NCBI RefSeq assembly: GCF_047121295.1
Contig: NZ_CP139447.1
Span: forward strand, 4,960,001 to 5,024,000
Source: Longispora sp047121295
GTDB taxonomy: Bacteria; Actinomycetota; Actinomycetes; Mycobacteriales; Micromonosporaceae
DNA length: 64,000 nt
Direction of reading: 5' to 3'
A program made the position numbers and the translations under genes. This document shows, piece after piece, positions 31,136-39,331 of the stretch. Numbering within the stretch: the stretch's first letter is position 1; every line of letters starts with the position of its first letter. Under the pieces are notes generated by a model. That model saw nothing but the letters and a program-made list of their open reading frames with translations. It made no database searches and was not told the origin of the DNA.

Positions 31136-32643
31136 CCGCTCTGCTCACCGCGACGGGGCTCACGAAGACCTTTCCGGGGGTACGCGCCCTCGACCGGGCC
31201 AACCTGACCATCGCGTCCGGCCGGGTGCACGCCCTCCTCGGCGAGAACGGCGCCGGCAAGAGCACCCTGATCAAGATCCTGACCGGGGTGTACCGCCCCG
31301 ACGCCGGCCGGATCCTCGTCGACGGCCGGGAGGCGCACCTGCACAGCCCGGAGAGGGCCCGGCGCGCCGGCATCGGCGTCGTGCACCAGGAACGCAACCT
31401 GATCGGGGCGTTCAGCGTCGCGGAGAACATCTGCCTGGAACAGCTCCCGCACCGCCGGGGCCTGGTGGACCGGGGCCGGATCACCGCCGAGGCGCGGCGC
31501 TGCCTGGGGCTGCTCGACCTCGACCTCGACCCGGCCACCCCGGTGTCCCGGCTGTCCCCTGCGCAGGCCCAGCTCGTCGAGATCGCCAAGGCCCTCGCGG
31601 CCTACTCGAAGGTGCTGCTCCTGGACGAGCCGACCGCCTCCCTGACCTCGGACGAGGCCGACCGGCTCTACAGCGTCGTGCGCAGGCTCCGCGACGCGGG
31701 CCACGGCATCGTCCTGGTCACCCACAAGCTGGAGGAGGTGTTCGCCGTCGCCGACCAGCTCACGGTGCTGCGCGACGGCCGCAGCGTCGTGGAGTCCTCC
31801 CTGCTGGGCGCCTACAGCCACGACGACGTCGTCAACGAGATGGTCGGCCGGGAACACAGCCAGGCCGCCCTGACCACCCGACGCGTGATCCCGCCGGGTA
31901 CCCCGGCGCTGGCCGTCACCGACGTGTCCACCGCCGCGGGGCACCGCGACATCACGCTGCAGGTCCGCCCCGGCGAGATCCTGGGGCTCTACGGCCTCGT
32001 CGGCGCGGGCCGCACCGAGCTGGCCAAGACCCTTCTCGGGCTCGGCCGGATCACCCGGGGCAGCGTGGTCGTCGACGGCGCGACGGCGGACATCCGCGAT
32101 GTCGGCGACGCCCTCCGGCGCCACCGGATCGGCTACGTCACCGAGAACCGCAAGGAGGAGGGCCTCTTCCTCGAGCAGACGATCGCCCGCAACGTGGCCG
32201 TCACCGTCTGGTCGAAGCTCGCCCGGTTCGGCCTCGTCCGCGACCGGGCCGAGCGCGCCATCCTCACCGAGTACACGCGGCGGCTCAACATCCGGCTCAG
32301 CTCGGCCGAACAGCTGGCCGGTCAGCTGTCGGGCGGCAACCAGCAGAAGGTCAGCCTGGCCAAGTGGCTCGCCGCCGACTGCAGGGTACTCATCATCGAC
32401 GAGCCGACCGTCGGCATCGACGTCCGGTCCAAGGGCGCGTTCCACCAGCTGATCGGGGACCTGGCCGACAGCGGGGTGGCCGTGCTGCTCATCTCGTCCG
32501 ACCTGCCCGAGGTGGTGGCCCTGGCCAACCGGATCGCCGTCATGCGCGACTACCGGATCGCCGGCGAGGTGGTCAACACCCGCGAGTACACGCCGATGAG
32601 CCGCGCGATCATCCGGCTCATCCACGGGACGGGAACGGCATGA
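31132..32643 (+). CDS. Sugar ABC transporter ATPase, fused double-domain (RbsA/XylG type)
   Basis: Energises the CUT2 importer, 503 aa with two nucleotide-binding domains. Domain 1 has Walker A GENGAGKST (37-45), a signature-like LSPAQAQ, and Walker B LLLDEPTAS. Domain 2 has the degenerate Walker A GLVGAGRTEL usual for the second half of RbsA proteins, LSGGNQQKVSLAKWL and LIIDEPTVGID. The length is standard. ATGA overlaps tie it to the permease before and the lactonase after. Presence of its own ATPase distinguishes this importer from the CUT1 system at 9273-12510, which lacks one. Confidence 0.95.
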   Translation: MTALLTATGLTKTFPGVRALDRANLTIASGRVHALLGENGAGKSTLIKILTGVYRPDAGRILVDGREAHLHSPERARRAGIGVVHQERNLIGAFSVAENICLEQLPHRRGLVDRGRITAEARRCLGLLDLDLDPATPVSRLSPAQAQLVEIAKALAAYSKVLLLDEPTASLTSDEADRLYSVVRRLRDAGHGIVLVTHKLEEVFAVADQLTVLRDGRSVVESSLLGAYSHDDVVNEMVGREHSQAALTTRRVIPPGTPALAVTDVSTAAGHRDITLQVRPGEILGLYGLVGAGRTELAKTLLGLGRITRGSVVVDGATADIRDVGDALRRHRIGYVTENRKEEGLFLEQTIARNVAVTVWSKLARFGLVRDRAERAILTEYTRRLNIRLSSAEQLAGQLSGGNQQKVSLAKWLAADCRVLIIDEPTVGIDVRSKGAFHQLIGDLADSGVAVLLISSDLPEVVALANRIAVMRDYRIAGEVVNTREYTPMSRAIIRLIHGTGTA

Positions 32644-33515
32644 GTCCCGATGGCACCGGACCGGGCCGTGCCCCGGTCGTGGACGCCCACCATCACCTGT
32701 GGACCTCGGACTACCCCTGGCTGCGGGGCGAGGGGCTGGCGTCGATCCGGCGGGACTACACCGTCACGGACCTGCGACAGGCACTCGCCACGGCCGGGGT
32801 GGACTGGACCGTGCTCGTCGAGGCCGGGCTGTGCGAGCCGGGCGAGACGGTGCGGTTCCTCGCGCTGGCCGGGGCCACCCCCGAGATCCTCGGCGTGGTC
32901 GGCTGGGCCTCGTTCGCCGACCCGGACATCGGGGCGACCGTGGCCGGGTACCGTTCCCTGCCCGGCGGCGGGCTGCTGGTCGGCATCCGCGACCAGGTGC
33001 AGTCCCAGTCGCGCGCCTACCTGGCCCACCCGGCCGTGCGCGCGGTGCTGGCCGACCTCGGACGCCTGGGCCTGGTCGCCGACCTCGTGGTGCGGGCCGA
33101 CCAGCTGCCCGAATGCGTCGACGCCGCCCGCGCCACGCCGGGCACCACCTTCGTCCTGGACCACCTGGGCAAGCCCCCGATCGGCGGGGGCCGCGACGCC
33201 CGGGCGGCCTGGCGGCGGGCCGTCACCGCCCTGGCCGGGTGCGGCAACACGGTGGCGAAGCTGTCCGGACTCACCCAGGAGGCCGGGCCGGGCTGGACCC
33301 CGGCGATGCTGCAGCCGTACGTGGACACCGCGCTGGAGGTGTTCGGCCCCGACCGGCTGATGCACGGCTCGGACTGGCCGGTCTGCGAACTCACCGCCAG
33401 CTACGCGGCGGTGCGGGCCGCGCTGGACACCTGCCTGGCCCCGCTGTCCCGGCACGACCGCCGGGCGATCTTCGGCGGCACCGCCGTCCGGGTCTACGGC
33501 CTCCAGATCCCCTGA
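32640..33515 (+). CDS. Amidohydrolase, probable L-fuconolactonase
   Basis: Amidohydrolase_2 family TIM-barrel hydrolase, 291 aa, predicted to open L-fucono-lactone to L-fuconate in the cytoplasm. The metal-binding motif HxH lies in VVDAHHHLW (His17/His19). VLDHLGKP (about 178-185) and the closing HGSDWPV (about 241-247) are the other family hallmarks. Members of this family in fucose and rhamnose clusters act as lactonases. It overlaps the transporter ATPase gene by 4 bases, and the hydrolase gene begins 16 bases after its stop. Specificity for fuconolactone over galactonolactone or rhamnonolactone is inferred from the operon. Confidence 0.85.
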   Translation: MSPDGTGPGRAPVVDAHHHLWTSDYPWLRGEGLASIRRDYTVTDLRQALATAGVDWTVLVEAGLCEPGETVRFLALAGATPEILGVVGWASFADPDIGATVAGYRSLPGGGLLVGIRDQVQSQSRAYLAHPAVRAVLADLGRLGLVADLVVRADQLPECVDAARATPGTTFVLDHLGKPPIGGGRDARAAWRRAVTALAGCGNTVAKLSGLTQEAGPGWTPAMLQPYVDTALEVFGPDRLMHGSDWPVCELTASYAAVRAALDTCLAPLSRHDRRAIFGGTAVRVYGLQIP

Positions 33516-33531
33516 ACAGAAGGGACGCGCG

Positions 33532-34371
33532 ATGCGTCTGGCACGACACGGCCTGCCCGGACGGGAACGACCCGTCGCCGCCGGGGACGACGGGGTCTGG
33601 CGGGACATCAGTTCCCTGACCCACGACATCACCGGGGCCTGGCTCGACGGCGGACCGGCCCACCTGCGGGCCGCGTTGCCGGGCCTGCCGGTGGTGCGCG
33701 GGATCGAACGGTTCGGCCCGCCGGTGGCCGCGATCGGCAAGATGGTGTGCGTCGGCCTCAACTACCGCGACCACGCGGCCGAGACCGGCGCGGACATCCC
33801 CACCGAGCCGATCCTGTTCCTCAAGACGCCCGACACCGTCGTCGGACCGGACGACGACGTGTTCATCCCCCGGCGGTCGGTCAAGACCGACTGGGAGGTC
33901 GAACTCGCCGTCGTCATCGGGGCCGAGGCGCGCTACCTGGCCTCGCCGGCCCACGCCCGCGCGTGCGTGGCCGGGTACGCGATCAGCAACGACGTATCCG
34001 AGCGGGAGTTCCAGCTCGAGCGCGGCGGCCAGTGGGACAAGGGCAAGAACTGCGAGACGTTCAACCCGCTCGGCCCGTGGCTGCTCACCGCCGACGAGGT
34101 CGGGGACCCGCAGTCGCTCGGGCTGCGGCTGTGGGTGAACGGGACGCAGCGGCAGGACGGCAGTACCAGAAATATGATCTTCGATGTTGATTTCGTGGTC
34201 TGGTATGTCAGCCAGTTCATGGTGCTGCGCCCCGGCGACGTCATCAACACCGGCACCCCGCACGGGGTGGCGCTCGGGCTGCCCGGCACGCCCTACCTGC
34301 GGCCCGGCGACGTCGTCGAGGTCGAGATCGACCGGCTCGGCCGGCAACGTCAACAGTTCAGGGCGGCATAG
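33532..34371 (+). CDS. Fumarylacetoacetate hydrolase family, probable 2,4-diketo-3-deoxy-L-fuconate hydrolase
   Basis: FAH-fold C-C bond hydrolase, 279 aa, predicted to split 2,4-diketo-3-deoxy-L-fuconate into pyruvate and L-lactate. The divalent-metal segment DWEVELAVVIG (about 121-131), GYAISNDVSEREFQ (about 147-160) and the C-terminal NTGTPHGVALG (about 238-248) are the FAH family signature. Length fits the YcgM/Ureidoglycolate-lyase-like branch. The ATG follows a GGGACGCG leader with weak ribosome-binding sequence. The dehydrogenase that would supply its substrate starts directly at the next base after its stop. Its product L-lactate connects to lutABC on the opposite strand. Confidence 0.85.
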   Translation: MRLARHGLPGRERPVAAGDDGVWRDISSLTHDITGAWLDGGPAHLRAALPGLPVVRGIERFGPPVAAIGKMVCVGLNYRDHAAETGADIPTEPILFLKTPDTVVGPDDDVFIPRRSVKTDWEVELAVVIGAEARYLASPAHARACVAGYAISNDVSEREFQLERGGQWDKGKNCETFNPLGPWLLTADEVGDPQSLGLRLWVNGTQRQDGSTRNMIFDVDFVVWYVSQFMVLRPGDVINTGTPHGVALGLPGTPYLRPGDVVEVEIDRLGRQRQQFRAA

Positions 34372-35115
34372 ATGGACGACTTCGCAGGACTCCGCGCGCT
34401 CGTCACCGGCGGTGCGTCCGGCATCGGCCTGGCCACGGCGGACATGTTGGCCGCCCGGGGCGCGAGGGTCGCGGTGCTCGACCTCGCGGAAACGGGCCCC
34501 TTCACCTACGTGCGCGCCGACGTCCGCGTCGACGCCGAGGTCCGCGCGGCCGTCTACGCCGCCGTCGATGTCCTCGGCGGCCTGGACGTGCTCGTCAACA
34601 ACGCCGGCATCGGCGCGCAGGGCACCGTGGAGGCCAACACCGACGACGAATGGCACCGGGTACTCGACGTCAACGTCCTCGGCCTCGTGCGCGTGACCCG
34701 CGCGGCGCTGCCCTCCCTGCGCGCGTCGGACCACGCCGCGATCGTCAACACCTGCTCCATCGCGGCGACGGCCGGCCTGCCCGAGCGGGCGTTGTACTCG
34801 GCGAGCAAGGGCGCGGTCCTCGCCCTGACCCGGGCCATGGCCGCCGACCTGGTCCGCGACGGGATCCGGGTCAACGCCGTCAACCCCGGCACCGCCGACA
34901 CGCCCTGGGTGTCCCGGCTCCTCGACCGCGCGGCCGACCCCGCCGCCGAGCGCGCCGCGCTCCAGGCCCGCCAGCCGCACGGCAGACTGGTGTCCGCCGA
35001 GGAGGTCGCCGCCGCGATCGCGTACCTGGCCTCGCCGCTGGCGGGTTCGACCACCGGGGAGGCCTTGGCGGTCGACGGCGGCATGGCCGGCCTCCGACCA
35101 CGCCCGAGGAGTTGA
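34372..35115 (+). CDS. SDR, probable 2-keto-3-deoxy-L-fuconate dehydrogenase
   Basis: Classical short-chain dehydrogenase, 247 aa. It has the cofactor loop TGGASGIG (about 11-18), NNAG (about 78-81) and the catalytic YSASK (Tyr and Lys about 143/147) after a Ser in NTCSIAATAG. In the non-phosphorylating L-fucose pathway an enzyme of this class oxidises C4 of 2-keto-3-deoxy-L-fuconate with NAD. The ATG follows the hydrolase TAG with no gap, and the mutarotase gene starts 3 bases after its stop. The aspartate-containing strand VAVLDLAE after the cofactor loop favours NAD over NADP. Confidence 0.87.
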   Translation: MDDFAGLRALVTGGASGIGLATADMLAARGARVAVLDLAETGPFTYVRADVRVDAEVRAAVYAAVDVLGGLDVLVNNAGIGAQGTVEANTDDEWHRVLDVNVLGLVRVTRAALPSLRASDHAAIVNTCSIAATAGLPERALYSASKGAVLALTRAMAADLVRDGIRVNAVNPGTADTPWVSRLLDRAADPAAERAALQARQPHGRLVSAEEVAAAIAYLASPLAGSTTGEALAVDGGMAGLRPRPRS

Positions 35116-35117
35116 CC

Positions 35118-35441
35118 ATGCGAAGGTTCTCGTCCGTGATCCGGCTGCGCCCGGAGAAGGAGGCCGAGTACCGGGAACTGCACGCCGACGCCTGGCCCGG
35201 CGTCCTGGCCGCGCTGCGCGCCGCGCACATCACCAACTACTCGATCTTCCTGCGCGACGGGCTGCTGATCGGGTACTTCGAGTACACCGGCACCGACTAC
35301 GAGGCCGACATGGCCCGGATCGCCGCCGACGAGACCACCCGGCGGTGGTGGGCCCTCACCGACCCCTGCCAACAGCCCGTCGACACCGCCGAACCCGGCC
35401 AGTGGTGGGCGCCCGCCGAAGAAGTGTTCCACCTCGACTAG
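35118..35441 (+). CDS. L-rhamnose mutarotase family protein, probable L-fucose mutarotase
   Basis: Small cytoplasmic protein of 107 aa, normal for the RhaM/YiiL-like family of ferredoxin-like-fold sugar mutarotases. It begins RRFSSVIRLRPEKEAEYREL and contains HADAWPGVL, NYSIFL and WWALTDPCQQPV, all typical family segments. It would interconvert the alpha and beta anomers of L-fucose so that the dehydrogenase receives the form it uses. AGGAG lies about 7 bases before the ATG. The neighbouring genes act on the sugar immediately afterwards, which supports fucose over rhamnose as substrate. Confidence 0.88.
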   Translation: MRRFSSVIRLRPEKEAEYRELHADAWPGVLAALRAAHITNYSIFLRDGLLIGYFEYTGTDYEADMARIAADETTRRWWALTDPCQQPVDTAEPGQWWAPAEEVFHLD

Positions 35442-35449
35442 GAGCTCGC

Positions 35450-36433
35450 GTGCAGCAAAACCCCGTCGGACGCGCCACCGTGACCGCCCTCGGCTTCGGG
35501 GCCGCCCCGATCGGCAACCTGTACCGGTCGATCGACGACGAGACCGCGTACGCGGCGATCGCGGCCGCCTGGGACGGCGGCGTCCGCTACTTCGACACCG
35601 CCCCGCACTACGGCCTGGGCCTGTCCGAACGCCGCCTCGGCGCGGCCCTCGCGGGCAGGCCCCGCTCGGACTACACGATCTCCACCAAGGTCGGCCGGCT
35701 GCTGGTCCCGAACACCGCGCCGACCGGGTCGGACCTGTCCAGCGGCGGCTTCGCGGTCCCCGACGACCTGACCCGGGTGCTGGACTACACCCGCGACGGC
35801 GTCCTGCGCAGCCTGGAGGCCAGCCTCACCCGGCTCGGCACCGATCGGATCGACATCGTCTACGTGCACGACCCGGACGACCACCTCGACCAGGCCATCA
35901 ACGAGACCATCCCGGCCCTGATCGAGCTACGCGACCAGGGCGTCGTCGGCGCGGTCGGCGCGGGCATGAACTTCACCGCGCCGCTGCTGCGGATCGTCAC
36001 CGAGACCGACGTCGACGTCGTGATGCTCGCCGGCCGGTGGACCCTCGCCGACCGGTCCGGCGCGCCCCTGCTGACGGCCTGCGCCGAGCGCGGGGTCGCC
36101 GTCGTGGCCGCCGCGCCGTTCAACTCGGGCCTGCTGGCCAGCCCGCACCCGGCCGACGGCGCGTACTTCAACTACGGGCCCGCGTCCCCCGACGTGCTCG
36201 GGCACGCCCGCGACCTAGCCGCCGTCTGCGACCGGCACGGGGTCGAACTGCCGCACGCGGCGATGCAGTTCCCCGGCCGGCACCCGGCGGTCGCGTCGGT
36301 CGTGGCCGGGATGCGCACCGCGACCCAGGCGGAGGGCAACGTGCGCTGGGCGACGGGAGGCCTACCGGACGAACTGTGGGCGGCCCTGGAGTCCCTGGAC
36401 GCCGGACGGCCGGCGTCGTTGCGCGAGGCCTGA
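35450..36433 (+). CDS. Aldo/keto reductase, probable L-fucose dehydrogenase
   Basis: Aldo/keto reductase of 327 aa in the L-fucose (D-threo-aldose) dehydrogenase branch, predicted to oxidise L-fucose to its lactone with NAD(P). The catalytic tetrad positions are visible: Asp and Tyr in YFDTAPHYG (about 44-52), Lys in STKVGR (about 78-83) and His in DIVYVHDPDDH (about 133-143). The start is a GTG at 35450 with GGAG 5 bases upstream, since there is no ATG near. It is the last gene of the operon. A 14-bp terminator separates it from convergent lutC. The VHDPDDH motif is common in this branch. Confidence 0.87.
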   Translation: MQQNPVGRATVTALGFGAAPIGNLYRSIDDETAYAAIAAAWDGGVRYFDTAPHYGLGLSERRLGAALAGRPRSDYTISTKVGRLLVPNTAPTGSDLSSGGFAVPDDLTRVLDYTRDGVLRSLEASLTRLGTDRIDIVYVHDPDDHLDQAINETIPALIELRDQGVVGAVGAGMNFTAPLLRIVTETDVDVVMLAGRWTLADRSGAPLLTACAERGVAVVAAAPFNSGLLASPHPADGAYFNYGPASPDVLGHARDLAAVCDRHGVELPHAAMQFPGRHPAVASVVAGMRTATQAEGNVRWATGGLPDELWAALESLDAGRPASLREA

Positions 36434-36437
36434 CCAG

Positions 36438-36478
36438 CCGACCGGCGGGCGAGCACCACGAGGGTTCTCGCCCGCCGG
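36438..36478. terminator. Bidirectional terminator between fucose operon and lutC
   Basis: A perfect 14-bp stem (36438-36451 with 36465-36478) with a 13-base loop occupies nearly the whole gap between the convergent aldo/keto reductase and lutC genes. Confidence 0.88.
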
Positions 36479-37072
36479 TCAGTCCACGATGATGACGTCG
36501 AGGCGGCGCGGCCCGTGCACGCCCTCCACCCGTCGCAGCTCGATGTCGCTGGTCGCCGACGGCCCGGAGATCCACGTCTGGGGGCTGCGCGGATCCAGCA
36601 CGGCGACCGCTTCCGGCAGGCCGGCCACCACCTGGTCGGCGCCGACGACACACACATGATGATCGGGTACCAGCGTGAGCGCGCGCCGCCCCTGCCCCTC
36701 TCCCCCGTCGAGGATGATCGTGCCGGTGGCCGCGATGGCCACCCGGCAGCCGGTGACGACGGCCGACGCCCCGTCGAGTCGCTCGACGGCGAGGGGTTCG
36801 CGCAGGACCACGCCCCGGTAGCCGGCCAGCAGGTGCGCGGGCAGGTCGTCGGGCACGACGATGGCGGGCGCGTCCGCCAGGCACTCGGCCACGGCGGCCC
36901 CGACCTCGGCGCGGGTGCTGCGGCGCACCGTCGCGCCGTAGTCGACGAGCCGGTCCGCCAGCAGCTCGACCGAGGCGACGCCGCCGCGCCGGTACTCGCG
37001 GGCCACCTCGACCGGTGGGATGTCCGCCACGGCCGCGCGCAGCCGGGTCAGGATCTCCTCGCGGGCGCTCAC
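36479..37072 (-). CDS. lutC: LutC/YkgG-type LUD domain protein
   Basis: LUD-domain subunit of the three-component L-lactate oxidation system, 197 aa. The core shows VAIAATGTIILDGGEGQGRR and PDHHVCVVGADQVV, typical of LutC, and near the end TWISGPSATSDIEL, the family's most conserved stretch. The GTG start at 37072 overlaps the lutB stop (GTGA), so translation is coupled. LutC works with the LutA and LutB iron-sulfur proteins to oxidise L-lactate to pyruvate in the cytoplasm. Its long upstream open frame is a shadow of lutB. Confidence 0.9.
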   Translation of the reverse strand: MSAREEILTRLRAAVADIPPVEVAREYRRGGVASVELLADRLVDYGATVRRSTRAEVGAAVAECLADAPAIVVPDDLPAHLLAGYRGVVLREPLAVERLDGASAVVTGCRVAIAATGTIILDGGEGQGRRALTLVPDHHVCVVGADQVVAGLPEAVAVLDPRSPQTWISGPSATSDIELRRVEGVHGPRRLDVIIVD

Positions 37073-38580
37073 AGGTCCTCCTCGGGGGTGCCGTTCGGCA
37101 CGCGCGGGCCCGCTCCGGCGCGGGGCTGGCTGCCGACCGGCGGGCGGTCGGACGGGCCGGGCGGCCCGGGGGCGGCGGGGGTGCGGCGTTTCCACCAGTC
37201 GCGGAACGACTCGGCGGCGGGCAGGGGCGCGTCGCGGGTGGCCGTCCACTTCGAGGCCGGCCACGGCAGCCGGGACACCGTGCGGCGGCCGAGGGCGGCG
37301 GCGAGCGGCCCGGTGCCGGCGCGGGCGAGGCGTCCGGCCGCCGCGAGACGCTTCGGGTCGCGCATCAGCCACGCGGCCACCGACATGGCGGCGCGCTCGG
37401 CCGGGGCGTGCGGGGCCTGGTCGCGCAGGTGGACCAGTACCTCCGGAATGTTGATCTTCACCGGACAGACGTCGTAGCACGCGCCGCACAGCGTCGAGGC
37501 GAACGGCAGCGAGGCGTTCTCCCCAACCCCGGTGAGCTGCGGCGACAGGATCGCCCCGATCGGGCCGGGGTAGACGGAGCCGTAGGCGTGCCCGCCGGCG
37601 CGTTCGTACACCGGGCACACGTTCAGGCACGCCGAGCAGCGGATGCAGCGCAGGGTCTGGCGGCCGACGTCGTCGGCGAGGGTCGCCGACCGGCCGTTGT
37701 CCAGCAGCACGATGTGCGTGGCGGAGGGGCCGTCGCCGGGCGTGACCCCGGTCCAGGTGGAGGTGTAGGGGTTCATCCGCTCCCCCGTGGACGACCGGGG
37801 CAGGACCTGCATGAAGACTTCGAGGTCGGTGAACGTGGGCAGGAGTTTCTCGATCCCGACGACGCTGACCAGGGTGTCGGGCAGGGTCAGGCACATCCGG
37901 CCGTTGCCCTCCGACTCGACCACGACCAGGGTGCCGGTGTCGGCGATGGCGAAGTTCGCCCCGGAGATGGCGACCTTCGCGGACAGGAACCGGCGGCGCA
38001 GGTGCACCCGGGCGGCCTCGGCCAGCGCCGCCGGGTCATCGGTCAGGTCCGCGCCAGCCGGCATCTCGCGGACGAAGATGTCGCGGATCTCGGCCCGGTT
38101 GTAGTGGATGGCGGGCACGAGGATGTGCGAGGGCGTGTCGCGAGCGAGCTGCACGATCAGCTCCGCCAGGTCGGTCTCGAACGCGGCGATCCCGTCGCGC
38201 TCCAGGGCCTCGTTCAGGCCGATCTCCTGGGTGGCCATGGACTTGACCTTCACGGCCTCCGTCGCGCCGGTGTCGTGCACGATCCGGGACACGAGCTCGC
38301 AGGCCTCGGCGGCGTCCCGGGCCCAGTGCACGGTCGCCCCGGCCCGGGTGGCCGCCTCCTCGAACTGTTCCAGCAGCTCCGGCAGGCGGCGCAGCACGTC
38401 GTCCTTGATCGCGGCGGCGGTCGTCCGCAGCGCCTCCCAGTCCTCCAGCTCGCCGACGGCGTGGGCGCGCCGGTCGCGGATCGTGTGGGTGGCCCGCCGC
38501 AGGTTGGTGCGCAGCTGCGGGTCGCCCAGCGCGACCTTCGCCGCCCTCGGGAACGCGACACCACTCGACAACGGGTTCAC
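37069..38580 (-). CDS. lutB: LutB-type iron-sulfur L-lactate oxidation protein
   Basis: Central subunit of the LutABC system, 503 aa. An N-terminal LUD domain (about 1-290, SGANFAIADTGTLVVVESEG) is followed by two 4Fe-4S clusters: CIRCSACLNVCPVYE (about 307-321) and CGACYDVCPVKI (about 358-369). A Pro-rich C-terminal tail follows. The start is the GTG at 38580, which overlaps the lutA stop by 4 bases. The frame is open further upstream only as a shadow. Placement in a fucose island matters because L-lactate is a predicted end product there. Lactate from the medium may also be used. Confidence 0.92.
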   Translation of the reverse strand: MNPLSSGVAFPRAAKVALGDPQLRTNLRRATHTIRDRRAHAVGELEDWEALRTTAAAIKDDVLRRLPELLEQFEEAATRAGATVHWARDAAEACELVSRIVHDTGATEAVKVKSMATQEIGLNEALERDGIAAFETDLAELIVQLARDTPSHILVPAIHYNRAEIRDIFVREMPAGADLTDDPAALAEAARVHLRRRFLSAKVAISGANFAIADTGTLVVVESEGNGRMCLTLPDTLVSVVGIEKLLPTFTDLEVFMQVLPRSSTGERMNPYTSTWTGVTPGDGPSATHIVLLDNGRSATLADDVGRQTLRCIRCSACLNVCPVYERAGGHAYGSVYPGPIGAILSPQLTGVGENASLPFASTLCGACYDVCPVKINIPEVLVHLRDQAPHAPAERAAMSVAAWLMRDPKRLAAAGRLARAGTGPLAAALGRRTVSRLPWPASKWTATRDAPLPAAESFRDWWKRRTPAAPGPPGPSDRPPVGSQPRAGAGPRVPNGTPEEDL

Positions 38581-39272
38581 GAGGCCAGCACCTCCGCGTA
38601 GTGGATGTGTTTCGCCCGGGCCCGCTGGCGGGACAGCCCGCCGCCGATGTGGGTGAGGCAGGAGTTGTCGACGGCGGCCACGTAGTCCGCCCCGGTGTCG
38701 GCGACGGCGCGGCACTTGTCGGCGAGCATCGCCCCGGACACGTCGGCGTTCTTCAGCGCGAACGTGCCGCCGAAGCCGCAGCACTCCTCCGCGCCCCCGA
38801 GCTCGACCAGTTCGATGCCCTCCACCGCGCGCAGCAGTCGCAGTGGCTTGTCGCCCAGGCGGAGCATCCGCAGGCCGTGGCACGTCGGGTGGTAGGTGAC
38901 CCGGTGCGGGAAACTGGCCCCCACGTCGGTCACGCCGAGCACGTCGACGAGCAGCTCGGACAGCTCGAACGTCTTCGCGGCGACGGTCGCGGCGGCAGGC
39001 ACCAGCCGGGGGTGGTTGTCCCGGATCATCGCCACGCAGGAGCCCGACGGGGCCACGACGGCGTCGTAGGGCTCGAAGGTGCGGACGAAGTTCTCCACGA
39101 GGGGCACCGCCATCTTCTCGTAGCCCGAGTTCAGGTGCATCTGGCCGCAGCAGGTCTGCGTGTCGGGGAATTCGACGCGGTGGCCGAGCCGCTCGAGGAT
39201 CCTCACCGTCGCGATGCCCGTACCCGGGTAGAGCAGGTCGTTCATGCAGGTGACGAACAGGGCGATTCTCAT
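38577..39272 (-). CDS. lutA: LutA-type Cys-rich L-lactate oxidation protein
   Basis: Protein of 231 aa with two CCG domains (TCCGQMHLNSG about 41-51, and ECCGFGGTFALK about 138-149), each expected to help bind an iron-sulfur or heterodisulfide-reductase-type cofactor. It is the first of the lutABC genes. The ATG at 39272 gives the family's normal N-terminus (RIALFVTCMNDLLYPG). The gene lies 59 bp downstream of the secreted fucosidase on the same strand, separated only by a hairpin. No room exists for an independent promoter after that hairpin. Confidence 0.92.
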   Translation of the reverse strand: MRIALFVTCMNDLLYPGTGIATVRILERLGHRVEFPDTQTCCGQMHLNSGYEKMAVPLVENFVRTFEPYDAVVAPSGSCVAMIRDNHPRLVPAAATVAAKTFELSELLVDVLGVTDVGASFPHRVTYHPTCHGLRMLRLGDKPLRLLRAVEGIELVELGGAEECCGFGGTFALKNADVSGAMLADKCRAVADTGADYVAAVDNSCLTHIGGGLSRQRARAKHIHYAEVLAS

Positions 39273-39294
39273 GGGGTACCCATCGGGTCGGGTC

Positions 39295-39322
39295 GTCCCG
39301 GTGGCTCGCGCGCCACCGGGAC
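39295..39322 (-). terminator. Intra-operon hairpin between fucosidase and lutA
   Basis: GTCCCGGTGGC and GCCACCGGGAC form a perfect 11-bp stem around a 6-base loop, starting 10 bases after the fucosidase stop codon and ending 22 bases before the lutA ATG. It is likely a partial terminator or a transcript-stabilising stem that lowers lutABC expression relative to the fucosidase. Confidence 0.65.
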
Positions 39323-39331
39323 GACGGCGGT

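Noticed and set aside
37073..37894. Extended lutC frame
   Set aside because: It is a shadow of lutB. The overlap GTGA at 37069-37072 marks the real start.
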